Below, piece by piece: positions 37,989-46,490 of a stretch of 64,000 nt of DNA. Both the position numbers and the translations under genes were made by a program. Source of the stretch: Cystobacter fuscus (GTDB lineage: Bacteria > Myxococcota > Myxococcia > Myxococcales > Myxococcaceae); the NCBI RefSeq assembly GCF_002305875.1, contig NZ_CP022098.1, positions 12,152,001 through 12,216,000 of the forward strand, in the 5' to 3' direction. Within the stretch, counting starts at the first letter, position 1. Every line of letters begins with the position of its first letter. The notes beneath the pieces were generated by a model. It did not search any database. It was not told the DNA's origin and saw only the letters and a list, made by a program, of their open reading frames with translations.

Positions 37989-38450
37989 ATGACCACGGTG
38001 ACTCGACTGATGCGCGGCCGCAAACCCACTGGGCCCATCTTGGCGGAGCGCAAGTTCAAGAGTTCTGGTGGCGCTCGTGCCTCCATCCGTGTCCGTGCAC
38101 CGGCCAGGGATTCGCGGACAGGCAACTACAGGTGCTGCGTGGAGTGGGTGCACTCGGGGAAGAGGGAGCTGTTCGAACTCTGGGGAATCGACTCCATGCA
38201 GGCGCTGCAACTCGCTCTCCGAGCCGCCGGGGACCTGGTGAACGGGGACGAAGAGGACCTGCGGTGGGTGGGGAGCGATGACGGCTACCTGGGATTTCCC
38301 AGGACGTACCCGGAGTTTCTTCCCAAGGCGCTCCTACGTAAGCTGGAACGCATGATCGACCGGGAGATCGCCGCCCACGCGCGCAAGAGCGCAGCAGAGC
38401 GCAAGCAGTCGCGGGCTCGAGCGGGACGGAGCAAGCCCATCTCCGGCTGA
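37989..38450 (+). CDS. Small cytoplasmic protein (DUF6968-like), partner of the Cys-rich lipoprotein
   Basis: 153-aa protein without signal peptide, beginning 12 bases after the lipoprotein. It has ILAERKFKSS near the start, a YRCCVEWVHSGKRELFELWGIDSMQALQLALRA block, then an acidic stretch DEEDLRWVGSDDG and a very basic C terminus. The IDSMQALQLAL motif occurs in small DUF6968-type proteins. Role unknown; immunity to the adjacent secreted protein is a possibility by position only. Confidence 0.6.
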   Translation: MTTVTRLMRGRKPTGPILAERKFKSSGGARASIRVRAPARDSRTGNYRCCVEWVHSGKRELFELWGIDSMQALQLALRAAGDLVNGDEEDLRWVGSDDGYLGFPRTYPEFLPKALLRKLERMIDREIAAHARKSAAERKQSRARAGRSKPISG

Positions 38451-38484
38451 GGACATGGGTTTGAGACTGCTGAGCTTCTGAATG

Positions 38485-38508
38485 TGGAGGCGGCGGGATC
38501 GAAGCCGC
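38485..38508 (-). other. Possible att-site remnant: tRNA/tmRNA 3'-end-like sequence, left copy
   Basis: On the minus strand this 24-base stretch reads as a T-arm core (GCGGCTTCGATCCCGC) followed by CGCCTCCA, as in the 3' end of a tmRNA or tRNA acceptor stem. It is imperfect (the T-stem lacks full pairing) and no rest of the RNA gene follows. A similar sequence in the same orientation sits at 51408-51432. Confidence 0.4.
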
Positions 38509-38563
38509 TACGGGTGGATCCGCCCCCACTCGGGACCAGGGCACGCCACCCGTTTTCCCCGAC

Positions 38564-38581
38564 TACAAATCGTCTGACACC
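38564..38581 (-). repeat. GGTGTCA-type dispersed repeat (copy a)
   Basis: Minus-strand GGTGTCAGACGATTTGTA; 17 of 18 bases match the copy at 46463-46480. It marks the point where the ADH remnant at 38592 loses its reading frame. Confidence 0.6.
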
Positions 38582-38591
38582 TTTCCCGGAA

Positions 38592-38699
38592 CACCCGCCC
38601 AGGCTCGATCGTTCCCTCGAGAACCTCCGGCAGGAGCTCGCGGATGTAAGCGCGCACTGGAGCTGGGCCACCACCGACGATCACGTTCTTGAAGAACAT
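38592..38699 (-). pseudogene. C-terminal fragment of a zinc alcohol dehydrogenase
   Basis: Minus-strand reading gives MFFKNVIVGGGPAPVRAY followed by IRELLPEVLEGTIEPGRVF, the characteristic tail of MDR-family zinc dehydrogenases, where one expects GRVFDRT and about 25 more residues. Instead it runs into the GGTGTCA repeat at 38581. The N-terminal 300 residues are missing. It starts directly after the DHFR-like gene stop, so a rearrangement joined the two. Confidence 0.65.
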
Positions 38700-38703
38700 C
38701 TGC

Positions 38704-39261
38704 TCAGCGCGCGCGCCGGTAGTGCATGGCGACCGCGCCGCCGCGGAGCGGCTTCGCCGAGACCAGCTCGAGCCGTCGCGTGCTGGGCAGCCCGCTCTGG
38801 TACAGGGTCGGGCCGTGGCCGACGATCCTGGGGTGGATGAGGAACTTGTACTCGTCGATCAGATCCAGCCGGTCCAGCTCGGTCGCGAGCTTGCCGCTAC
38901 CGAGGAGCACGCCGGCCGGGGTCGCGTCCTTGAGCTTCTGCACGCCCGTGCGCAGGTCGCCGACGATGTGGTGGCTGTTGGTCCACGGGAAGTCCTTTCG
39001 CGTCGACGACACCACGTACTTCGGCTTGGCATCCAGCTTGACCGCCCACTCGCGCATCGCCGGCGGCGCCTCCTCATCGCCGCGGGCGACCGCCGGCCAG
39101 TAGCTCTCCATCATCTCGTAGGTGACGCGGCCCCACAGCATCGCCCCGCCCTCGTCCATGAGGCGGGTGAAGAAGGCGTGTGTCTCGTCGTCGGCGATTC
39201 CCTCCTGGTGGTCGACACAGCCGTCCAGGGTGACGTTGATGCTGAAGGTCAAGAGTCCCAT
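38704..39261 (-). CDS. Dihydrofolate-reductase/RibD C-terminal-like protein
   Basis: 185-aa protein of the bacterial DHFR-like (RibD_C) family: LTFSINVTLDGCVDH at the start, MLWGRVTYEMMESYWP in the cofactor-side helix, KYVVSSTRKDF, VLLGSGKLATELDRLDLIDEYKFLIHPRIVG with the GSG cofactor loop, and RLELVSAKPLRGGAVAMHYR at the end. These enzymes reduce pterin- or pyrimidine-like substrates with NADPH; the true substrate is unknown. It appears complete. Both sides are broken genes: an ADH tail downstream and an IS66 remnant upstream. Confidence 0.85.
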   Translation of the reverse strand: MGLLTFSINVTLDGCVDHQEGIADDETHAFFTRLMDEGGAMLWGRVTYEMMESYWPAVARGDEEAPPAMREWAVKLDAKPKYVVSSTRKDFPWTNSHHIVGDLRTGVQKLKDATPAGVLLGSGKLATELDRLDLIDEYKFLIHPRIVGHGPTLYQSGLPSTRRLELVSAKPLRGGAVAMHYRRAR

Positions 39262-39270
39262 GCGGCGAGT

Positions 39271-39495
39271 CTAAGCCATACACTCCTGGCGATGGAACGG
39301 CAGGCCGTCGCAGAACTTGTCGCTGAGGATGTGCGCCAGGAGCGAAGGTGTCGCGAGCGCGCGCGGCAGGATCTGCGGCGGCAGCGGTGCGGTCACGATC
39401 GTCGGCTCGGCAGTGTCCGCCGCGCCGGCGTCGCGTCGGCGGGACCGCGACGGAGCCTCGAGATCGATGCCATCGAGCAGGTCGTCGAGCGCTCG
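39271..39495 (-). pseudogene. IS66-family transposase fragment
   Basis: Minus-strand translation includes ALDDLLDGIDLEAPSRSRR and TAPLPPQILPRALATPSLL followed by AHILSDKFCDGLPFHRQE, matching the region before the catalytic core of IS66 TnpC (where IPKSIATPSLLAH and ALPLYRQE are typical). Both ends of the gene are missing. The upstream edge coincides with the tandem GGTGTCA repeats at 39496. Confidence 0.7.
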
Positions 39496-39565
39496 CCCGA
39501 GAGGGTGTCAAAAAACTTGAGCAGCACGAGCCCGAGAGGGTGTCAAAGAACTTGAGCAGCACGAG
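39496..39565 (+). repeat. Two tandem 35-bp GGTGTCA-type repeats (copies b and c)
   Basis: Two adjacent 35-base units (39496-39530 and 39531-39565) beginning CCCGAGAGGGTGTCAAA and ending ACTTGAGCAGCACGAG, differing at one position. A third nearly identical unit is at 48633-48666, beside the RAYT transposase. Confidence 0.85.
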
Positions 39566-39732
39566 CTACGGAAGCTACCAACCGGGCCGCCCCCCGGGGG
39601 TGTTCCCGAGGAAGAGGGGAGGGTGGCCTCCCTGGGCGTCAGGAAAGCCCTCACCGCGAGGACCATCCTCCGCCACCCGGCCCCGCGCCGGGGGACTCAA
39701 CCTGGGGGACACTCCCCAGAGGAGCCAACGTG

Positions 39733-40896
39733 ATGACCGAAGAAGAGATGGAGAACCACTTCAAGCACCGCTTCGCGGGTACGGAACTCTTCCTGGAAAA
39801 GCAGGTGGAGGAGGGTGGGGTTCGGGGCTGGGCCATCCGATCCAAGGACGATGAGACCTGGATCCACTTCCAACTCCGCTTCGAATGGGAGTTCGTCGTC
39901 GCGACGGACTTTGACAAGTACCGACCTATCTCCGGGTACGTGGCCATGTGGTCGCGCGAGCTGGGCGTCATCGAGGCGGAAATCGCCCTTCCCACGCAGT
40001 TGCCCGGTGACCACCCCTTTACCCACGTGCTCCATCGGTTGGGCCGTCCCCCTCTGGGTGAGGACATCCAATCCCTGGAGATAACCTTTCCCTCGGAGTC
40101 GAACGCGCCACGAGTGTCCCTGCGTTTCGCATCAGATGCACTGCGCGTGTGGCGCAAGACGGGCGTCAACGTCATGGATACAGAGACAACAAGCCTCTTC
40201 GGAAGAGCGCTCATCCCGTGCCTGCGGATCGAGGGGTTGTCCTTGGCTTCGGAAGGCGAGGCCAATGCGCAGTTAGAGGCGTTCGGCAACGGAGCCTTGT
40301 TGGAACTTGAGCGGCAAACGGACAGCGCTGCCCGACTCCAGGCCTACCGGCCCTTCAGGTTTCGACTTGACTTTGGTCTACCGTCGACGGCGTTGGGGCC
40401 CGTCACCTTGACTCCGGACGCGGCGCCCCTGAATCTGTACATGCACGCGCGACTGGAGACAAACAACCTCGCCGCTCGGTTTCTCGGGTTCTACCAGACG
40501 CTGGAGTACTTCTTTACCAGGTATGGGAAGGGAAACGAGAAGGTCCTGTTCAAAAAGACCCTCGAGGACTTGGTGACGGCTGAGGAACTCCGGGCATTCA
40601 TTGGGCAGAACAAAGAACTGCGTGCGTTCTACGCCAAGCCGGAAATGCCCATCGTTGGCGAGCACATTCACATCACGCACACCGAGCGAGACCTCCTGCA
40701 GGACACCATGGATCGCCTCTACCAGCTCAGGTGCCGCATCGTTCACACGAAGGAGAGGGCTGAAAGCGAGGTCTTCGTCCCGTTCGCCGCGGAGGTCTTT
40801 GAACTGGGACCAGACGTTGAACTCATCCAGTTCCTCGCGCGGCGCGCACTCGTGGAGCACCAGCGCCCTGTAGGCGCCGGCGGAAAGAACAGGTAG
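39733..40896 (+). CDS. HEPN-like (ApeA-type) protein
   Basis: 387-aa cytosolic protein. The N-terminal 250 residues are beta-rich and unrecognised (WIHFQLRFEWEFVV, PLGEDIQSLEITFPS). The C-terminal third is helical with FLGFYQTLEYFF, FKKTLEDLVTAEELRAFIGQN and then LYQLRCRIVHTKER. R-C-R-I-V-H fits the R-x4-H catalytic motif of HEPN ribonucleases, preceded by the usual helix pair. ApeA and related stand-alone HEPN proteins give phage resistance by cutting RNA; whether this one does is inference. The ATG at 39733 follows a good AGAGGAG. Confidence 0.7.
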   Translation: MTEEEMENHFKHRFAGTELFLEKQVEEGGVRGWAIRSKDDETWIHFQLRFEWEFVVATDFDKYRPISGYVAMWSRELGVIEAEIALPTQLPGDHPFTHVLHRLGRPPLGEDIQSLEITFPSESNAPRVSLRFASDALRVWRKTGVNVMDTETTSLFGRALIPCLRIEGLSLASEGEANAQLEAFGNGALLELERQTDSAARLQAYRPFRFRLDFGLPSTALGPVTLTPDAAPLNLYMHARLETNNLAARFLGFYQTLEYFFTRYGKGNEKVLFKKTLEDLVTAEELRAFIGQNKELRAFYAKPEMPIVGEHIHITHTERDLLQDTMDRLYQLRCRIVHTKERAESEVFVPFAAEVFELGPDVELIQFLARRALVEHQRPVGAGGKNR

Positions 40897-40906
40897 GCTC
40901 GAACAT

Positions 40907-41140
40907 ATGACGCGTTCAGTGTCGGCCCTGGTTCTCGTCGTTCTCTGCACGGCATGCCCCGAGACGTGGCGCAAGGGTGGCCGCATCGACCGGGCCCTGG
41001 CGAAGGACGTGAAGGCCGAATGGCGGGATCGGCAACTTCCTTCCCACTGCGCCCTTTCCGAGGAGGAGTGGGAGGAGCAGTGTGCTGGCAGTGAGGACTG
41101 GGAGGAATCAAACCCCTGCCATCGTGCGTGTGAGCCCTAG
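40907..41140 (+). CDS. Small lipoprotein
   Basis: 77-aa lipoprotein with lipobox VVLCTAC and a mature start CPETWRKGG RIDRALAKDVKAEW. Three cysteines later in the chain. No function known. A near copy with a frameshift is at 42117, so this family was duplicated locally. Begins ten bases after the HEPN-like gene and may be in the same transcript. Confidence 0.7.
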   Translation: MTRSVSALVLVVLCTACPETWRKGGRIDRALAKDVKAEWRDRQLPSHCALSEEEWEEQCAGSEDWEESNPCHRACEP

Positions 41141-41141
41141 C

Positions 41142-42038
41142 ATGCGAGGGGACGGACGGATCCGGACATGGCTCGCGGTCCTCGGGAGCCTCCTCTTGCC
41201 CGTGCCGCTGGTCTGGCTCTTCGTCTCCCTGCCTGGGGGATATTCCATGCGCACGGCACAGACACCGGCACTCACTCTCGTTCCCATGCTCCCGCCCGCG
41301 GAGCGGGAAGGCACGCTCACCTACGGCCGGGAATGCCGTACCCATGACGATTGTGATTCCCAACTGCGCTGCTTTTCGAGTCTGACGCTGGAATCCCGCT
41401 ACTGCATGGACAGCGACTGCGTGGTCGACAAACACTGTCCGGAAGGCTTCTCCTGTCAGACCTATCCCGTGCGCCAACGGCCGGAGTTGATCCGGATCTG
41501 CTCGGTGGTGGGCCGCAGGCAGGAGGGAGAGCTGTGCTCGGAGTGGACTCGAGATCCGGAGCGTGGCTGTGAGCGGGGGCTGCTCTGCCATACGCGCTGT
41601 GGCCGTCCTTGCGATCCGGACGATCCCTCCACCTGCCCAGAAGGATTCTTCTGTGAAAAGGCCCGTGCGGGCGCGGCCTGCCAGCCCACCTGCGAGGGAC
41701 GCGCCTGCCCCGAGGGAGAGCGATGTATCGGCGTGGGAGGAAAACGTTCCATCTGCGCGCGCGTTCATGGAAAGGACTGTCAATCCGAGCCCTGTGCTCC
41801 CGGCCAGTACTGCTCGGTGAGCACCTATCCTCAACCCGCGAGGGAGGTCTGGATGCAGTGCACCCAGGGCTGTGGCCGCAAGGGAGCGCCTGCGTGCCCC
41901 GAGGGGACTATCTGTGAAGATAACCAGTGCCTCGCGCGGTGTTCACCCGATGGCCGCTGTGACGAGGGCTTCAAGTGCACGGACCTCCCAGAAGGCCCCG
42001 CCGTCTGCACACTCGACATTCCCAGGTCTTCGCCGTAG
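41142..42038 (+). CDS. Cysteine-rich membrane-anchored protein
   Basis: 298-aa protein with an N-terminal hydrophobic segment (WLAVLGSLLLPVPLVWLFVSL) and an extracytoplasmic part with about 30 cysteines in repeated blocks such as CRTHDDCDSQLRCFS, CVVDKHCPEGFSC, CPEGTICEDNQC and CSPDGRCDEGFKC. This spacing resembles the Dickkopf-like or DUF7107-type repeats of myxobacterial surface proteins. Disulfide-bonded secreted scaffold is the likely structure; function unknown. Starts one base after the small lipoprotein stop, so the two are linked. Confidence 0.7.
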   Translation: MRGDGRIRTWLAVLGSLLLPVPLVWLFVSLPGGYSMRTAQTPALTLVPMLPPAEREGTLTYGRECRTHDDCDSQLRCFSSLTLESRYCMDSDCVVDKHCPEGFSCQTYPVRQRPELIRICSVVGRRQEGELCSEWTRDPERGCERGLLCHTRCGRPCDPDDPSTCPEGFFCEKARAGAACQPTCEGRACPEGERCIGVGGKRSICARVHGKDCQSEPCAPGQYCSVSTYPQPAREVWMQCTQGCGRKGAPACPEGTICEDNQCLARCSPDGRCDEGFKCTDLPEGPAVCTLDIPRSSP

Positions 42039-42116
42039 AGCAGAAGGGCCTGGGCTCCCCGATATCGGCCGTGAGAAGCTGAGTCGATGGGGGTTCTCTT
42101 GATGCGCTGATCATGG

Positions 42117-42367
42117 ATGTCACTCGTGCTCGCCCTGTGCACGGCCTGCCCGGAGACGTGGCGCGAAGGTGGACCATCGACCGGGCGATGGCGAAGGACA
42201 TTCAGGAGGAGTTGCGCTCACTTGAAGCCGACGTGCGGCGCTGCCCATGCGGAGGTGTGCGGCGAGTGCTGACGTGCGTGACGTCCCGGGCGTCCGCCCA
42301 GGAGTGGCTGGCGCGGCTGGAGTCGCGCGGGCGGGCGGGCGCGGGCGCCCTCGCCAGGGGCGCCTGA
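42117..42367 (+). pseudogene. Frameshifted copy of the small lipoprotein at 40907
   Basis: Reading from ATG 42117 gives MSLVLALCTACPETWREGG, nearly identical to the start of the lipoprotein at 40907. At about 42172 the frame breaks; in the next frame the protein continues TIDRAMAKDIQEELRSL, again matching RIDRALAKDVKAEW. Comparing the two copies, one base has been lost after GGTGG. So this is a decayed duplicate. Confidence 0.7.
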
Positions 42368-42837
42368 AGCCGACTCTCCCGGCAGCCCTTCCCGGAGACG
42401 TGTCTGCAGGGGGCGCCTCTCGCCGGCGCATGCCCCCGCACGCCCGCACGCCCGGACGGCCGCGGAAGCGGCGCGGACGGTGCACTCCCGGCGTCCTGCC
42501 GGCGACTCGCGCGCCTCCCGGCGACTCACCCCTCGCCTGCGTTTCGTGGTTTGTTCTTCCTCACCGCTCACCGCTGACGTTCGCGCTGAACCACCTCGCT
42601 TGTTTCCAACTCACGACGTCGCTGCTCGACCTGCGGCGAAGGACGCCCGGCGCGCCCGCGACCGGGTCGAGCAGGCGCGCGAGGGCATCATCGACCGCCT
42701 CGCCGCCGTCCTCGACGACCGCGACCTCGAGGACTTCGAGCGCATCTCCGCCAAGATCCTGGCCGCCTTCGACGAGCCGTGCGACGAGGAGCCCTGATTC
42801 ACGGGGTCACCGGCGGAGGTGAGGCGCGCGGCGCGCG
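42368..42837. other. Mostly non-coding accessory DNA with a possible MarR-like tail
   Basis: About 470 bases. A plus-strand open frame ending at 42797 contains KDARRARDRVEQAREGIIDR and DLEDFERISAKILAAFDEP (about 42640-42797), similar in pattern to the last two helices of MarR-type regulators, with no HTH domain before it. It may be a gene remnant. The rest shows no gene or strong structure. Confidence 0.3.
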
Positions 42838-42954
42838 AGTGGAGTGTCCGCGAAGTTCTTGGACATAGTCGTCCAAGGCCCAGCGCCCGGACTCCTGCGC
42901 CGGGAACAGTACGGGCTCCGCGACTATGTCCAACTATTTGCCGGACACTCCACT
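42838..42954. promoter_or_regulatory. Paired inverted operators TGTCC-N11-GGACA
   Basis: Two 34-base arms (42838-42871 and 42921-42954) form an inverted repeat, each sharing AGTGGAGTGTCCG at the outside and GGACATAGTCG at the inside. Within each arm is a palindrome TGTCC-N11-GGACA (centres about 42855 and 42937, 82 bases apart). The right arm ends 13 bases before the GTG of the MmyB-type regulator at 42967, so autoregulation by that protein is the likely meaning. Confidence 0.65.
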
Positions 42955-42966
42955 AGACTGCGGCCC

Positions 42967-43815
42967 GTGACCGCCGCGTCCCTGTCGTCTCCGCACTCCG
43001 AGCTGGGGCACTTTCTCCGGACCCGCCGGGCGCGGCTGCGGCCGTCCGATGTGGGGCTGACCGAGGGCGCGCGGCGGCGCACGCCGGGGCTGCGGCGCGA
43101 GGAGGTCGCGCAGCTCGCCGACGTGGGGGTGAGCTGGTACACGTGGCTCGAGCAGGGGCGCGACATCCATGTGTCCGAGCCGCTCCTCGAGCGGCTGGCG
43201 CAGGCGCTGCGGCTGACTCCGAGCGAGCGAGCGCACCTGTTTGCGCTCGCCCAGGGGCGGCCGGCGGCGAGCCCGCTGATCGCCCCGGCCGGCGTGAGCG
43301 AGGCGCTGCAGCGGGTGCTCGACGTGCACCCGTTCCCGGCGCTCGTGGCCACGATGCGCTGGGATTACCTCGCCTGGAACACGGCCGCGGTGAGGCTCTA
43401 CGGAGATTTCTCAAAGCTCACGCCCGCGCTCCGCAACGGGCTCTGGAGACTGTTCACCGACCCGAACAGGCGCCGCATGATACCCGCCTGGGAGCAGATC
43501 GCGCGAGCCAGCGTGCAGCGCTTTCGCCTCGACGCGGCGCGCTCGGCCGACCGCTCGGCCTTCGACGAGCTGGCGGCCGCGCTGTCGCGGGTGAGCCCCG
43601 AGTTCACCCGCTGGTGGGGCGACCATGACGTGGTCGAGGTGGGCGAGGGCTCGAAGGAGCTGATCCATTCGGACGTGGGGCTCGTGCGCTTCGAGTACGT
43701 GACGCTCACGCAGGCGGAGCCCGACGGGCGCGTGCTTCGTGTCACGTTCTACTCACCGCAGGCTGGCGAGAGCGAGGAGCGCACGAGGCGACTCTTCGGG
43801 CCGATCACAAGGTGA
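42967..43815 (+). CDS. XRE-family regulator with MmyB-like ligand-binding domain
   Basis: 282-aa transcriptional regulator. The N-terminal HTH contains LGHFLRTRRARLRPSDVGL, RRTPGLRREEVAQLADVGVSWYTWLEQGRDIH, typical of MmyB-type XRE proteins. The C-terminal domain (about 105-275) has ALVATMRWDYLAWN and FEYVTLTQAEPDGRVLRVTFYSP, the PAS-like MmyB ligand domain that binds fatty-acid-like molecules in relatives. GTG start at 42967, directly after an operator pair. The usual neighbour of such regulators is an SDR or reductase; here an SDR tail remains downstream on the opposite strand. Confidence 0.88.
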   Translation: MTAASLSSPHSELGHFLRTRRARLRPSDVGLTEGARRRTPGLRREEVAQLADVGVSWYTWLEQGRDIHVSEPLLERLAQALRLTPSERAHLFALAQGRPAASPLIAPAGVSEALQRVLDVHPFPALVATMRWDYLAWNTAAVRLYGDFSKLTPALRNGLWRLFTDPNRRRMIPAWEQIARASVQRFRLDAARSADRSAFDELAAALSRVSPEFTRWWGDHDVVEVGEGSKELIHSDVGLVRFEYVTLTQAEPDGRVLRVTFYSPQAGESEERTRRLFGPITR

Positions 43816-43895
43816 ACGGCGCGCCGGTCCAGTGCTCGCTCACCGCCCAGAGCCGATCGGGATAGATTTCGGGGTCCACCCTACCGAGGTCTCGG
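43812..43895 (-). pseudogene. C-terminal remnant of an SDR oxidoreductase
   Basis: On the minus strand, VDPEIYPDRLWAVSEHWTG followed by APFTL and a stop, resembling the end of short-chain dehydrogenases that accompany MmyB-type regulators (RLWALSEELTG pattern). Upstream of this the frame is lost in sequence with no homology. Only about 25 residues remain. Confidence 0.45.
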
Positions 43896-44099
43896 TCGCG
43901 AACGCGTCAACGTCGTCGAAGCCCACGAGGTCCGCGAGTACCGCGGGCTAAAGAAGCCCCAAGCAGCTACGCCTTCAGTCTGGTGGTGGCAGTCCCAGGA
44001 TAAAACCTCCCTCTGGCAACCTTTCACGCCGGTCGTATCGTGAGCGCCGTGAGCAGGCCGACCGGGGCGTCCGGTGGCCTGCGTTGAGGAGAATTTCGC

Positions 44100-45125
44100 A
44101 TGCGTTATAGACTGTTCGGCCGCACTGGCCTTTACGTCTCGGAACTCTGTTTCGGAGCGATGACATTCGGCGGGAAGGGCTTCTACGAGCCCATTGGTAA
44201 GACGGCCCAGGCCGAGGCCGACGAGCTCGTGTCAATCTCGCTCGAGAGCGGCATCAATTTCTTCGACACCGCTGACGTCTACTCCGAGGGCGAGTCCGAG
44301 AAGATCCTCGGCAAGGCCCTCGGCGCGCGCCGCAAAGACGTCGTGCTCGCCACGAAGGTGCGCGGCAAGGTCGGCACGGGTCCGAACCAGCAGGGCCTCT
44401 CCCGCGCTCACATCATGAGCGCCATCGAGGGCAGCCTGAAGCGCCTCGGGACCGACTGGGTCGATCTCTACCAGATTCACGGCTTCGACCCGGTGACCCC
44501 CTTCGACGAGACGCTGCGCGCCCTCGACGACGTTGTCCGTTCTGGCAAGGTGCGTTACGTCGGCTGCTCGAATCTCGCAGCATGGCAGCTCGCCAAGGCC
44601 AACGGCATCGCGGCGCGCCATGGTTGGGCTCGCTTCGAGTCATTGCAAGCCCACTACACGATCGCCACCCGCGATCTCGAACGCGAACTCGTGCCTCTAC
44701 TGAACGACGCGCAGATGGGGCTCATGGTATGGAGCCCGCTCTCCGGGGGCCTGCTGTCCGGAAAGCATGGTCGTGACGGCAAAAGCCCTGACGGCTCGCG
44801 CCGAGCCAGCTTCGACTTCCCGCCCGTCAACAAGGAGCGCGCCTTCGACTGCATCGACGCGATGCGGAAGATTGGCGACGCCAAGGGCGCGAGCGTCGCA
44901 TGCGTCGCGCTTGCGTGGCTGCTCGCAAAGCCCCACGTCTCCGCGATCATTGTCGGCGCGAAGAACGAGGAGCAGCTCAGGGACAACCTGAAGGCGAGCG
45001 ACTTCGTGCTCGACCCCGCCGAGCTCGCCGAGCTCGACAAGGTGAGCGCACTGCCCGCCGAATACCCGGGCTGGATGATCGAGTTCCTACGCAACCAAGG
45101 CAGAGCGCCGAAGAACGCTCGCTAA
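44100..45125 (+). CDS. Aldo/keto reductase
   Basis: 341-aa NADPH-dependent reductase. MRYRLFGRTGLYVSELCFGAMTFG start, catalytic D and Y in FFDTADVYSEGESEKILG, K in VVLATKVRGK, H in VDLYQIHGFDP, and the cofactor-binding IIVGAKNEEQLRDNL. Close in layout to YajO/Tas-type enzymes. GAGGAG lies nine bases before ATG. Codon use is ordinary for the genome. A hairpin at 45144 separates it from the next reductase. Physiological substrate unknown. Confidence 0.9.
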   Translation: MRYRLFGRTGLYVSELCFGAMTFGGKGFYEPIGKTAQAEADELVSISLESGINFFDTADVYSEGESEKILGKALGARRKDVVLATKVRGKVGTGPNQQGLSRAHIMSAIEGSLKRLGTDWVDLYQIHGFDPVTPFDETLRALDDVVRSGKVRYVGCSNLAAWQLAKANGIAARHGWARFESLQAHYTIATRDLERELVPLLNDAQMGLMVWSPLSGGLLSGKHGRDGKSPDGSRRASFDFPPVNKERAFDCIDAMRKIGDAKGASVACVALAWLLAKPHVSAIIVGAKNEEQLRDNLKASDFVLDPAELAELDKVSALPAEYPGWMIEFLRNQGRAPKNAR

Positions 45126-45143
45126 CGTCAACTGTTGCCGTCT

Positions 45144-45199
45144 GGCGAGCCCGCATGCCCGCATGTCGTTCACGCCGTGGGCGACCATGCGGGCTCGTC
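45144..45199 (+). terminator. Long hairpin between the two reductase genes
   Basis: Arms GGCGAGCCCGCATG (45144-45157) and CATGCGGGCTCGTC (45186-45199) pair at 13 of 14 positions with a 28-base loop. It lies 19 bases after the first reductase stop; terminator or regulatory stem-loop. Confidence 0.5.
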
Positions 45200-45227
45200 G
45201 GAGGCATTCAAGCGGTCAATGAGATAA

Positions 45228-46261
<1,034 letters not shown>

Positions 46262-46367
46262 CTACAGAGCTATCTGCCAGTCCATACCCTGCGATTGCCC
46301 ACGTCGGAACCCCTCCGTTTGGTCCTTCTTTGGTCCCGAGGAGCCCGATTTGGTCCCCAAAAGCAAA

Positions 46368-46396
46368 CCGCGCCCCCCTGCCAGCAGAGGGCGCGG
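46368..46396 (+). terminator. Hairpin after second aldo/keto reductase
   Basis: Perfect stem CCGCGCCC/GGGCGCGG with a further partial pairing in the 13-base loop (CCCTG/CAGAG). Confidence 0.55.
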
Positions 46397-46428
46397 CTCA
46401 CAGCGGCCCGTCGATGGTGTCCGTCGAT

Positions 46429-46480
46429 GGTGTCAAAGGACTCGTTCCGACATTTCGCCTCCTACGAATCGTCTGACACC
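46429..46480. repeat. Inverted pair of GGTGTCA-type repeats (copy d)
   Basis: GGTGTCAAAGGACTCGT (46429-46445) faces ACGAATCGTCTGACACC (46464-46480). The two can fold into a hairpin of about 12 pairs with an 18-base loop, like REP-type elements. It lies between convergent genes. The motif CGTCGATGGTGTC is also duplicated just before it. Confidence 0.65.
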
Positions 46481-46490
46481 TTCTTCGGGC

